Below are positions 15,537-22,960 of a stretch of 32,585 nt of DNA, one piece after another. The stretch is from positions 1 to 32,585 of the forward strand of contig JAFQAZ010000027.1 of assembly GCA_017416855.1 (NCBI GenBank), given 5' to 3'. The translations under genes were made by a program, and so were the position numbers. Origin of the DNA: Clostridia bacterium (lineage in GTDB: Bacteria > Bacillota > Clostridia > UBA1381 > UBA9506). Each line of letters begins with the position of its first letter. The first letter of the stretch is position 1. A model generated the notes under the pieces. The model had not been told where the DNA came from. It searched no databases and saw only the letters and a program-made list of their open reading frames with translations.

Positions 15537-16433
15537 ATGAAATGTGCAGCAATTGATATTGGTTCAAACACCGTGCGTCTTTGCGCTTATGAAGTGAAAA
15601 ATGGTAAGCTTTCTATGTTTTTAAATCAGCGTGTGATGGCCAGACTGGGTTCTAAAACCCAACATGGCGCACTAACGGCGGAAGGTATTAATGCTGCTTG
15701 CGAAGCCCTGACAGAATTACGGCAATATATTGACCAGTATAAAATAACAACTGTGTTTGCCTTTGCAACAGCGGCGCTGAGGAACATTACCAATTCCAAA
15801 GAAGCGGTTTCTGCCATTGAGCAGAGAACCGGATTTCATATTGACTTGTTAAGCGGTGAAGAAGAGGCTTATTTCACTTTTTTCGGTGCGGCTGAGGCGC
15901 ATCATATAACCGATGGTTTGATTGCCGATATTGGTGGCGGCAGCACAGAACTGGTGCTGATTGGTGAAGGTCAGGTCAAGAGGGCGGTGAGCCTTCCCAT
16001 TGGCTCTTTAACAGCGTTTGTCCGTTTTGTAGGCAAACGTCCTGCCCGCAAGGAACAAATTGCGGCCATTCGTGCTTGTGTCCGTGAAATGATTGAAACA
16101 CATTTTACAGGCTGCGAAACCGCGAAGGTTATTTATGGTATTGGCGGCGCTCCAAGAGCTGCCATGGAGCTGGAAAAACTTTTATATCCCGATTCAGGAG
16201 GAGCCATACCAACGCTGGAACAACTTTTATGTCGGCTGACAGAGGATGAGGCGCTGGCTGAAAAGAGCATTTTAAAGGCCAGCCCTGAGCGATTGGATAC
16301 AGCATTGCCCGGCGTGGCCATTTTGTGTGAGGTGGCATCCTTTTTTGCATGTGAGCGGCTGGATATTTGCCGTGCTGGTGTGCGGGAAGGATATTTGCTT
16401 AGACAAATGGAGTCCCTTCAGAAAGAAGGATAA
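15537..16433 (+). CDS. Ppx/GppA phosphatase family protein
   Basis: A 298-residue member of the exopolyphosphatase/pppGpp phosphohydrolase family, with an actin/hsp70-like fold. Phosphate motifs are AAIDIGSNTVRL at the N-terminus, AFATAALRNITNS, LSGEEEAYFTFFG and IADIGGGSTELVLI. It lacks the C-terminal HD domain of long Ppx proteins. The ATG at 15537 has AGGGGG 7 bp upstream and begins the family's usual N-terminus; a TTG reading from 15498 would start inside the upstream hairpin. Whether polyphosphate or pppGpp is the substrate cannot be decided; relQ in the same window makes alarmone turnover plausible. mtaB follows after 3 bp. Confidence 0.9.
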   Translation: MKCAAIDIGSNTVRLCAYEVKNGKLSMFLNQRVMARLGSKTQHGALTAEGINAACEALTELRQYIDQYKITTVFAFATAALRNITNSKEAVSAIEQRTGFHIDLLSGEEEAYFTFFGAAEAHHITDGLIADIGGGSTELVLIGEGQVKRAVSLPIGSLTAFVRFVGKRPARKEQIAAIRACVREMIETHFTGCETAKVIYGIGGAPRAAMELEKLLYPDSGGAIPTLEQLLCRLTEDEALAEKSILKASPERLDTALPGVAILCEVASFFACERLDICRAGVREGYLLRQMESLQKEG

Positions 16434-16436
16434 ACA

Positions 16437-17744
16437 ATGAAAAAGAAGGTAGCTTTTTGCACCTTAGGGTGCAAAGTGAATCAATATGAATCAGAAGCGG
16501 TTTTAGAACAGTTTTTAAAACAAGGCTATACACAGGCTGAGTTTTCTGAACCGGCAGATGTTTATGTGGTGAACACTTGCACGGTCACACATTTGAGTGA
16601 CAGAAAGTCCCGGCAGATGATTCGCCGCGCCAAGCAGATGAACCCGGAAGCTGTTTTAGTGGTCATGGGTTGCTACACCCAGACCAATCCCGATGCGGTT
16701 CTGGACATTCCTGATGTGGATATTGTTATCGGAACAGAACAGAGAATACAAACAACTGCTTTGGTAGAACGATTTCTGAATGAACGAAAACCAATCAATT
16801 TGGTGGCAGAGCTTGCAAAGGATTGCGGCTTTGAGCCTCTTTCTATAGATGGTAGCGGTCAGTCCCATACCCGTGCGTTTTTAAAGGTGCAGGATGGATG
16901 CAATCAGTTTTGCTCCTATTGCATTATTCCTTATGCAAGGGGCAGAATCCGCTCCCGTAGTATTGAAGATACAGTGAATGAATCCAGACGGCTGGTGGAT
17001 GCCGGGTTTTGCGAGCTGGTGCTTACCGGTATTCATCTGGCATCCTGGGGAAAAGATAGTGGAGAAGGGAATCTGCTTACACTACTGAAAGCTTTGCAGC
17101 AGGTGGAAGGGCTTCGCCGCATTCGCCTGGGATCATTAGAACCCACTCTCTGTGATGAGGCATTTGTACAGGGGGTTGCGCAGTTAGATAAGGTTTGCCC
17201 TCATTTTCATTTGTCTCTGCAGAGTGGCTGTGATGTGACTTTAAAGCGGATGAACCGGAAATATACAACACAAATTTATGCTGAGGCGGTGGAGAGAATC
17301 CGTAAGGTTATGCCCGAAGCGGCCATCACCACCGATGTGATTGTGGGATTCCCCGGTGAAACGGAGGAAGAATTTGCTGAAACGGTGGCGTTTTTAAAAC
17401 AGATATCTCTGGCTGATGCTCATATTTTCAAATATTCGCCCCGTCAAGGAACACCGGCGGCTAAAATGCCCTGTCAGATAGCACCTGATGTTAAAGAAGA
17501 ACGTAGTAAAAAGCTGATTGCTCTGACAGGAGAAACAAAACGACAATTCGAAAATGCTTACATAGGCAAAGAAGAATGGGTGCTGTTTGAGCAGGAAACA
17601 GCGCCGGGGATTTATGAAGGAAAAACAAAGAATTATATAACAGTCTCTGTGCAGAGTGATAAACTCTTAACCGGCCAGCTGTTATTGGTTCGGCTTGAGT
17701 CCTGGCAGAAAGACATTTTGTGTGGCAGTCTTGTAACTGTATAA
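16437..17744 (+). CDS. mtaB: tRNA ms2t6A37 methylthiotransferase MtaB
   Basis: Radical-SAM enzyme that adds a methylthio group to t6A37 of tRNAs reading ANN codons. It is 435 residues with three domains: the N-terminal UPF0004 domain with CTLGCKVNQYESEAV (the CTLGCKVNQYE start typical of MtaB rather than MiaB or RimO), the radical SAM core with C155, C159 and C162 in CNQFCSYC, and a C-terminal TRAM domain (from about 370). All six cluster cysteines appear present. It begins 3 bp after ppx and probably is co-translated with it. Confidence 0.96.
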   Translation: MKKKVAFCTLGCKVNQYESEAVLEQFLKQGYTQAEFSEPADVYVVNTCTVTHLSDRKSRQMIRRAKQMNPEAVLVVMGCYTQTNPDAVLDIPDVDIVIGTEQRIQTTALVERFLNERKPINLVAELAKDCGFEPLSIDGSGQSHTRAFLKVQDGCNQFCSYCIIPYARGRIRSRSIEDTVNESRRLVDAGFCELVLTGIHLASWGKDSGEGNLLTLLKALQQVEGLRRIRLGSLEPTLCDEAFVQGVAQLDKVCPHFHLSLQSGCDVTLKRMNRKYTTQIYAEAVERIRKVMPEAAITTDVIVGFPGETEEEFAETVAFLKQISLADAHIFKYSPRQGTPAAKMPCQIAPDVKEERSKKLIALTGETKRQFENAYIGKEEWVLFEQETAPGIYEGKTKNYITVSVQSDKLLTGQLLLVRLESWQKDILCGSLVTV

Positions 17745-17747
17745 TGT

Positions 17748-17777
17748 GCATAGAAAATCACAACCGCGAATACAATA
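17748..17777 (+). promoter_or_regulatory. Possible forespore (sigma-G-like) promoter of cwlD
   Basis: GCATA and TACAATA are separated by 18 bp, partly matching the sigma-G pattern (GCATA-18-CATWHTA). The -10 element has two mismatches. Considered because Bacillus cwlD is sporulation-expressed; weak by itself. Confidence 0.25.
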
Positions 17778-17779
17778 AA

Positions 17780-17794
17780 CCAAACATAGTTTGG
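17780..17794 (+). other. Small hairpin abutting the cwlD ribosome binding site
   Basis: CCAAAC and GTTTGG pair around ATA, and the last two G residues are the first bases of the GGGGAG ribosome binding site of the next gene. Pairing could modestly limit initiation. Confidence 0.3.
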
Positions 17795-17807
17795 GGAGCG
17801 GTGCGAT

Positions 17808-18524
17808 GTGATTATTTTTATTAAAAAGTGGAATGCTTGTTTATTGCTTTTCATTTTTGTTTTCGGTATATGGACTATGGGGCTTTGCGTCAGAAAACCG
17901 GATGCTTCGACAAAAACATCAGCGATGCCCGGCGTGGGAAAAAGAGTGATATTAGATGCCGGACACGGTGAACCGGACGGGGGAGCCGTGGGACAAAATG
18001 GGGTGCTGGAAAAAGATTTAAATCTGGCTATTACACGATATCTTCAGGGCTATCTGGAGCAGAGTGGCATTGATGTGTGGTTAACCAGGGTCGGGAATGA
18101 AGGAATATATGATGCCGACAGTCACACGATCCGGCAGAAAAAGCGGTCGGATTTACGAAATCGTAAAGAAATTATGAATGAATCGGATGGAGATTTGTTT
18201 GTGAGTGTTCATATGAATGAATTTTCTGATTCGAAATATAGCGGTCCTCAGGTGTTTTATGCATCCAATGTTGATGGGTCAAAGAAAGCGGCAGAATGCT
18301 TACAGCAGTCCTTGATTACCGTTTTACAGCCTGTTTCCCAGCGAGAAATCAAAAAGGCGGGGAAGGAAATTTATTTGCTTTCTCAGGCAAAAATTCCGTC
18401 GGTATTGGTGGAGTGCGGATTTTTATCCAATGCCAGAGAAGGACAGCTGTTGCAGGAAGAAACATATCAAAAACAAGTGGCCTGGGCCATTTATTGTGGT
18501 ATTGTTCAATACTTTGCACCATGA
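17808..18524 (+). CDS. cwlD: N-acetylmuramoyl-L-alanine amidase, CwlD-like
   Basis: Zinc amidase (Amidase_3) that removes stem peptides from muramic acid; in spore formers CwlD starts muramic-delta-lactam synthesis in the cortex. The 238-residue protein begins with a membrane anchor or signal segment (about 8-27). Catalytic motifs are ILDAGHGEPDGGAVG (first His/Glu), SVHMNEF (second His) and PSVLVECGFLSN (Glu near the end). Length and architecture, with no SPOR or wall-binding domain, match CwlD rather than autolysins. The GTG start is accepted because GGGGAGCGG lies about 9 bp upstream and no ATG precedes the membrane segment. It implies a spore-forming lineage, though not proof of sporulation. 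Confidence 0.88.
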   Translation: MIIFIKKWNACLLLFIFVFGIWTMGLCVRKPDASTKTSAMPGVGKRVILDAGHGEPDGGAVGQNGVLEKDLNLAITRYLQGYLEQSGIDVWLTRVGNEGIYDADSHTIRQKKRSDLRNRKEIMNESDGDLFVSVHMNEFSDSKYSGPQVFYASNVDGSKKAAECLQQSLITVLQPVSQREIKKAGKEIYLLSQAKIPSVLVECGFLSNAREGQLLQEETYQKQVAWAIYCGIVQYFAP

Positions 18525-18551
18525 CGATATATATACAAAGGAGAGTTCAGG

Positions 18552-19694
18552 ATGAAAAAAATTAAAATACCCTATTTAAATCTTTTGCCTGTGCTGGTGA
18601 TTGCTTTTGTTCTTTTTAAACTGATAGACACAATGAATGTTTCTGTGAATTATCTGTTTGAGATTCTTTCTGATGCACTGTCGTCCTTTGTTATTGGCTT
18701 TGTTGTGGCATATCTGTTAAATCCGGCAATGAATTATTTTGAAAAACTCATCGGCTCACAAAAAGACAGCGAAAAGGTTTGCCGCATAAAGCGTGCCGGT
18801 GTGATTACGTTTTTATTTTTGATGATGATCGGTTTGATTACGGTATTTGTTGTTTCGATTATTCCTGCTGTTCAATCCGGTGTGCAGGAAATTATTGAGA
18901 ATATGCCTACGTACACATATCATATAGAAAACTGGATTACGAATATGACCGGCAAGCAGAATGAAGAATTGTATATGATGCTGGAAGGCTGGATTGAAGA
19001 AGTTTCAAAAATCATATACAACTGGCTCAAAGGCTTGAATATGACATCGGTTGGTTCAGCTCTGACTCATAGTGTGAGCGGTGTAACAATGGCATTTATT
19101 CACGTTGGCTTTGGATTTATTATTTCAATTTACTATCTATATGGTAAAGAAAAGCTGATATGTGGTATTAAAAATTTTTTGTATGTGTCCTTTGGTGAGA
19201 ATAGAACAGAAAAGCTTCTGGATGTGGGCCGTCGTTCCAACGTTATTTTTCAACGATACATTGTCGGTCGTTTTTTACAGTCGTTTATTATGCTTTTAAT
19301 TGGACTGATGGTTCTGGTCCCCTTTGGATATCCCTTTGCGCCTTTGCTGGCATTTGTTCTGGCGTTTTCTAACTTAATACCGTATTTCGGGCCTGTGTTG
19401 GGCGCTGTTGTCTGCATTTTGCTGGTTCTGTTTTACAGCCCTGTTAAGGCACTGTGGTTGCTTGTGTATACGCTCACAGTTCAATTTCTGGATAACTGGA
19501 TTATCGGCCCCAAGGTAATGTCAGAGCAGGTGGGCATCAGTCCGCTTCTGGTTATTGCCGGGGTGACGATAGGTGGCCTTTTTGGTGGCTTGTTCGGCAT
19601 GATTTTAGGTGTTCCGGCCATTGCGATTATTAAGCTGGTTTTTTACGATCCCTATATTGAAAGAAAGCTAAAAGAAAAAGGAATAGAGAAGTGA
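18552..19694 (+). CDS. AI-2E family transporter (UPF0118)
   Basis: A 380-residue polytopic protein of the AI-2E/PerM family. Seven or eight hydrophobic segments are visible: a helical pair near the N-terminus (about 8-60), one at 75-100, then a soluble stretch (about 105-200) and a C-terminal bundle with the typical LIGLMVLVPFGYPFAPLLA, NLIPYFGPVLGA and LDNWIIGPKVMSEQVGISPL blocks. The last is the family's most conserved motif. Members transport small solutes or act as ion antiporters; the AI-2 role is established for few. GGAGAG precedes the ATG. It follows cwlD by 27 bp and ends upstream of an independent rpmE promoter. Confidence 0.92.
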   Translation: MKKIKIPYLNLLPVLVIAFVLFKLIDTMNVSVNYLFEILSDALSSFVIGFVVAYLLNPAMNYFEKLIGSQKDSEKVCRIKRAGVITFLFLMMIGLITVFVVSIIPAVQSGVQEIIENMPTYTYHIENWITNMTGKQNEELYMMLEGWIEEVSKIIYNWLKGLNMTSVGSALTHSVSGVTMAFIHVGFGFIISIYYLYGKEKLICGIKNFLYVSFGENRTEKLLDVGRRSNVIFQRYIVGRFLQSFIMLLIGLMVLVPFGYPFAPLLAFVLAFSNLIPYFGPVLGAVVCILLVLFYSPVKALWLLVYTLTVQFLDNWIIGPKVMSEQVGISPLLVIAGVTIGGLFGGLFGMILGVPAIAIIKLVFYDPYIERKLKEKGIEK

Positions 19695-19736
19695 TACAAT
19701 CAAATGATTGTATATAATATTTTCCAGAAAAAAAAC

Positions 19737-19765
19737 TTGCATAATTAAAAAATGTATGCTATAAT
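19737..19765 (+). promoter_or_regulatory. Sigma-A promoter of rpmE
   Basis: TTGCAT and TATAAT are separated by 17 bp. The start near 19772 gives a leader of about 30 nt and rules out a longer rpmE reading from 19768. Confidence 0.75.
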
Positions 19766-19803
19766 TATTGCGTTATGCTATATGGTTGAAAGAGGTGAAA
19801 CAA

Positions 19804-20010
19804 ATGAAAGCAGGAATTCATCCGGATTATAAAGACACCACAATCAAATGTGCGTGTGGTAATGTAATTGAAACTGGTTCCACAAAGGAAAACATTACCG
19901 TTGAAATTTGTTCAAAATGTCATCCGTTCTTTACCGGTAAACAGAAATTAGTTGATACCGGCGGACGTGTTGAAAAGTTCAGAAAGCGGTTTGGCCTCAA
20001 AGAGCAGTAA
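19804..20010 (+). CDS. rpmE: Ribosomal protein L31, zinc-binding form
   Basis: Component of the 50S subunit, 68 residues. Zinc-binding cysteines are present at 16, 18, 36 and 39 (KCACGN and [13 protein letters not shown]), marking the C-plus (zinc) type rather than the zinc-independent RpmE2 form. The ATG is preceded by AGAGGTGA at 5-6 bp and starts the family's usual MKAGIHP N-terminus. It has its own promoter and is followed 59 bp later by secG. Confidence 0.97.
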   Translation: MKAGIHPDYKDTTIKCACGNVIETGSTKENITVEICSKCHPFFTGKQKLVDTGGRVEKFRKRFGLKEQ

Positions 20011-20069
20011 GTTTTTTGTCGCTTTAATCTGTTTTGAACCCTTGGAAAAAATGATGGAGGTAATTGCAA

Positions 20070-20297
20070 ATGTTAGCTGTACAGATTCTGCATATCATCA
20101 TTTCAATTGTCCTGATTGCCGTTGTTCTGTTCCAGTCTGGAAAGGATGCTGGTTTATCAGGCTCTATCGCTGGTGGTTCTGAAACCTTTTTTGGTAAAAA
20201 CAAGGGCAGAACAATCGATGCAATTTTAGAAAAATGGACAGCTGCTGTTGCTATTTTATTTATAGTAACTTCCGTTCTGTTGTTCTTTTTAGGCTAA
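20070..20297 (+). CDS. secG: Preprotein translocase subunit SecG
   Basis: Small membrane subunit of the SecYEG channel, 75 residues. Two membrane helices (about 3-22 and 53-73) flank a polar loop with the conserved LFQSGKDAGLSGSIAGGSETFFGK block. The ATG at 20070 has GGAGGT at 7-8 bp; the TTG at 20064 would leave only two bases. Probably co-transcribed with rpmE. Confidence 0.96.
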   Translation: MLAVQILHIIISIVLIAVVLFQSGKDAGLSGSIAGGSETFFGKNKGRTIDAILEKWTAAVAILFIVTSVLLFFLG

Positions 20298-20400
20298 AGC
20301 GCATAAAGCGATGATGCAGGGTTTATTGCTATAATGCTATTGTGCGTTGTGGCAGTATAATGAGATTGCCCGGCAATTTCATTGAATGTATGTAAGTGTG
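20298..20400 (+). other. Intergenic stretch between secG and its terminator; possible small transcript
   Basis: About 100 bp without an open frame of note. It holds two TATAAT hexamers (20330-20335 and 20356-20361), neither with a good -35 box, and an imperfect hairpin around GAGATTGCC-C-GGCAATTTC. It ends in a strong terminator. This could be a 3' UTR of secG or a short RNA; I saw no tRNA, tmRNA or SRP pattern. Confidence 0.3.
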
Positions 20401-20432
20401 AAAACCGTGCGTTTTTTAGCGTACGGTTTTTT
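20401..20432 (+). terminator. Intrinsic terminator after secG
   Basis: AACCGTGCG pairs with CGTACGGTT (one G-U pair) around an 8-nt loop and is followed by TTTTTT. Confidence 0.85.
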
Positions 20433-20526
20433 ATCACTTATACGGAATTTTTTTTGTTGATAGTGCGAAAAAGCAACCGGTATAAAAGCCATATTATTAA
20501 AAATTTTTAAAATTATGGTTTTATGC

Positions 20527-20555
20527 TTGCATTTTTTTCGATTATCGTATACACT
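20527..20555 (+). promoter_or_regulatory. Candidate promoter of efp
   Basis: TTGCAT and TACACT are separated by 17 bp within a very AT-rich stretch; the overlapping TATACA gives a 15-bp spacer. The ATG follows at 20596. Confidence 0.45.
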
Positions 20556-20595
20556 ATATATGTAACTATACATATGAATTTAATGGAGGTTTATT

Positions 20596-21153
20596 ATGAT
20601 TTCAGCAGGTGAATTCAGAAACGGCGTAACCTTTGAGTTTGAAGGTAGTGTTTATCAGATTGTAGAATTTCAGCATGTAAAGCCCGGTAAAGGTGCGGCT
20701 TTCGTAAGAACTAAGTTAAAAAATGTTATTTCCGGTGCGGTTATTGAAAAAACCTTCCGTCCCACCGAAAAAATGCCTAAGGCACATATTGAGCGTAAAA
20801 ATATGGCATACTCTTATAACGATGGTGACTTGTACTACTTTATGGACAATGAAACCTTCGATATGATGCCCCTTTCTCAGGATCAGCTGGGTGATGCCTT
20901 AAAGTTTGTAACAGAAAATATGAATGTAACTGTTCTTTCTTATAAAGGTTCCGTATTTGGTGTTGAACCCCCGACTTTTGTTGAACTGAAAGTAACTGAA
21001 ACCGAACCCGGTTTCAAGGGCGATACCAGTACCGGTGCAACCAAACCCTGTACCTTAGAAACAGGTGCAACCATTAACGTGCCTCTGTTCGTTGATGAAG
21101 GCGATGTTATCCGCGTGGATACCAGAACCGGCGAATATATGGAACGTGTTTAA
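20596..21153 (+). CDS. efp: Translation elongation factor P
   Basis: Relieves ribosome stalling at proline runs. It is 185 residues with the three-beta-barrel layout: the N-terminal KOW-like domain with [18 protein letters not shown], the OB domain, and the C-terminal domain ending in [11 protein letters not shown]32 in the PGKGAA loop is the position modified in other bacteria; no epmA-like gene is nearby, so modification, if any, would be of the Bacillus kind. GGAGG precedes the ATG. The CD1247-like gene follows after 41 bp. Confidence 0.98.
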   Translation: MISAGEFRNGVTFEFEGSVYQIVEFQHVKPGKGAAFVRTKLKNVISGAVIEKTFRPTEKMPKAHIERKNMAYSYNDGDLYYFMDNETFDMMPLSQDQLGDALKFVTENMNVTVLSYKGSVFGVEPPTFVELKVTETEPGFKGDTSTGATKPCTLETGATINVPLFVDEGDVIRVDTRTGEYMERV

Positions 21154-21194
21154 TTTATTCCGATTCTTTACATGAAAAGAAAGGAGAATCTGTT

Positions 21195-21620
21195 ATGGGA
21201 TTCTTATCTGAAAGAGCAGCCTATTTAAAAGGTCTTGCAGACGGTCTTAAAATTGAAGAAAAGAACGATGAAGGCAAAGTAATTGCCAAAATTCTTGACT
21301 TGTTAGAAGAATTTGCTGCCAGCATAGAAGAAGTTGATGAAGCTGTTGCAGAGTGCGAAGAAAGCATTGACGAACTGGAAGAGTTTGCAGAAGAGCTTTC
21401 TGATTGCTTCTCTGACTGTGAACATGATGGTTGTGATTGCGATTGCTGCGATTGCGACGATGATGACGAGTTGGACGACGATGAGCTGGACGATATGGAG
21501 TTCTACGAAGTAGAGTGCCCTCATTGCAAAGAAAAAGTATATTTCGATGAAGATATGATTGATGGCGAATTGGTTTGCCCCAATTGCGATGGAACAATCG
21601 AAATCGAAATTGAAGCGTAA
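21195..21620 (+). CDS. CD1247-like acidic protein with Cys/Asp cluster and zinc ribbon
   Basis: A 141-residue soluble protein of a clostridial family often next to efp. The N-terminal 40 residues (FLSERAAYLKGLADGLKI) form the family's helical domain. Residues 40-70 are an acidic coiled-coil-like stretch. Residues 71-100 are extreme: cysteines at 71, 75, 80, 82, 84, 85 and 87 interleaved with Asp, then a run of Asp/Glu. The end is a rubredoxin-like zinc ribbon, CPHC at 108-111 and CPNC at 128-131. The function is unknown; metal binding is a reasonable inference. AAAGGAGA precedes the ATG. It probably shares the efp transcript and is followed by a terminator. Confidence 0.8.
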   Translation: MGFLSERAAYLKGLADGLKIEEKNDEGKVIAKILDLLEEFAASIEEVDEAVAECEESIDELEEFAEELSDCFSDCEHDGCDCDCCDCDDDDELDDDELDDMEFYEVECPHCKEKVYFDEDMIDGELVCPNCDGTIEIEIEA

Positions 21621-21629
21621 ACAGAACAT

Positions 21630-21661
21630 AGCGGTACAGCGAAAAGCTGTGCCGCTTTTTG
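21630..21661 (+). terminator. Intrinsic terminator after the efp operon
   Basis: AGCGGTACAGC pairs with GCTGTGCCGCT (one G-U pair) around a 5-nt loop, followed by a T tract. Confidence 0.9.
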
Positions 21662-21681
21662 CATTTAATCATAAAAAAGAC

Positions 21682-21710
21682 TATGAAAACATAAGAAAAT
21701 GTGATACAAT
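21682..21710 (+). promoter_or_regulatory. Weak candidate promoter of the hydF operon
   Basis: TACAAT preceded by TGA (extended -10) lies 17 bp after TATGAA, a poor -35 box. The position between the terminator and hydF supports a promoter here. Confidence 0.3.
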
Positions 21711-21757
21711 AAAAGAAATAGATTAACATAAGGCGTAAGCCTTTTGAGGTGAATTTT

Positions 21758-22954
21758 ATGCAAACAACATCTTTAACCGAAACGCCAAGCTCTATGCGAA
21801 TGGCCATCGGCTTTTTCGGCCGGACAAACAGTGGTAAATCCTCTTTGATCAATGCTGTGGCCGGGCAGGAGGTTTCTTTGGTCTCAAGTGTTTCCGGCAC
21901 CACCACAGACCCGGTGGCAAAACCCATTGAAATCTATCCTTTGGGCCCTTGTGTTCTGTATGACACGGCCGGTTTTGGCGATGAAAGTGAATTGGGTGCA
22001 GTCCGCATGAAGCGCACTATGACGGTGCTGGATAAAACCAACCTTGCTGTGCTGGTGCTGAGTCCGCAGCATAATGATTTTGTGGCAGAGCTTTCTTTAC
22101 AAGAGGAGTTTGCAAAACGAAAAATTCCATATGTGACGGTTTTGAATCAGGTAGATTTATTGGAAAATCCAACAGAATGGATAGAAAAAGCTAAAGAAAC
22201 GCTGAAAACAGAAATTGTGCCCGTCAGTGCGGTCACCGGGAAGGGATTGTCGCAACTTCGTGAAGCAATGGTGCGCCTGGCACCGGCAGACTATGAAAAC
22301 GAAAGTATTATCGGCCATTTGGTGAAGAAAAATGACCGCGTTTTATTGGTGATGCCTCAAGACCAACAGGCGCCCAAAGGTCGCTTGATTCTGCCTCAGG
22401 TGCAGGTTCTGCGCGAATTATTGGATCACGGTGCTATCACTACTTGTGTAACTGTGGAACAACTGCCTGAAGCCCTTTCTGACAATACACCGGATGTGAT
22501 TATTACCGATTCGCAGGTATTTCCCAGAGTATATGAACTAAAACCGAAGGAAAGTGCATTAACCTCCTTTTCGGTGCTTCTTGCACGTTATAAGGGGGAT
22601 ATTGAGGCTTATGTTTCCGGTGCGGCGAAAATCAGAACCTTGCAGGCAGGGGACAAGGTGCTCATTGCTGAGGCCTGCAGTCACCAACCGATGGATGGAG
22701 ACATCGGCCGGGTGAAAATCCCTAATCTCATTCATAAAAAAATTCACGAAGAGATAGAAGTGACAGTAGTCAGCGGTCAAGACTTCCCGCAGGATTTAAC
22801 GCCCTATGCTCTGGTGATTCACTGTGGCGGTTGTATGTTTGGCCGCCGGCAGGTGATGAGCCGTGTGATGCGGGCAGTTGAGCAAAAGGTACCCATTACC
22901 AATTACGGAATTTTTCTGGCAGAAATGGCTGGCATTTTAGATAAGGTGGAGTTA
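21758..22954 (+). CDS. hydF: [FeFe]-hydrogenase H-cluster maturation GTPase HydF
   Basis: Scaffold on which HydE and HydG assemble the 2Fe subcluster of [FeFe] hydrogenase. It has about 399 residues. The GTPase domain has the G1 loop GRTNSGKSS (21-29), SGTTTDP for switch I, DTAGFGDE (G3) and NQVD (G4). After the dimerisation domain, the C-terminal cluster domain keeps H309 (CSHQP) and CGGC (356-359), the ligands of the HydF 4Fe-4S cluster. The ATG at 21758 has GAGGTGA 5-6 bp upstream; a GTG at 21749 overlaps that site. The coding frame closes at 22957 including the stop. HydE and HydG are not in the window. It is the first gene of a compact five-gene run. Confidence 0.96.
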
Positions 22955-22960
22955 TAAACA

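Noticed and set aside
19768-19803. Extended rpmE start
   Set aside because: It sits at the predicted transcription start. The family N-terminus MKAGIHP begins at 19804 with AGAGGTGA upstream.
21247-21927. 226-codon minus-strand frame opposite the CD1247-like gene and hydF start
   Set aside because: Its His/Arg-rich translation is the mirror of an Asp/Cys-rich gene, it crosses a terminator and a promoter, and it has no ribosome binding site. It is a shadow frame.
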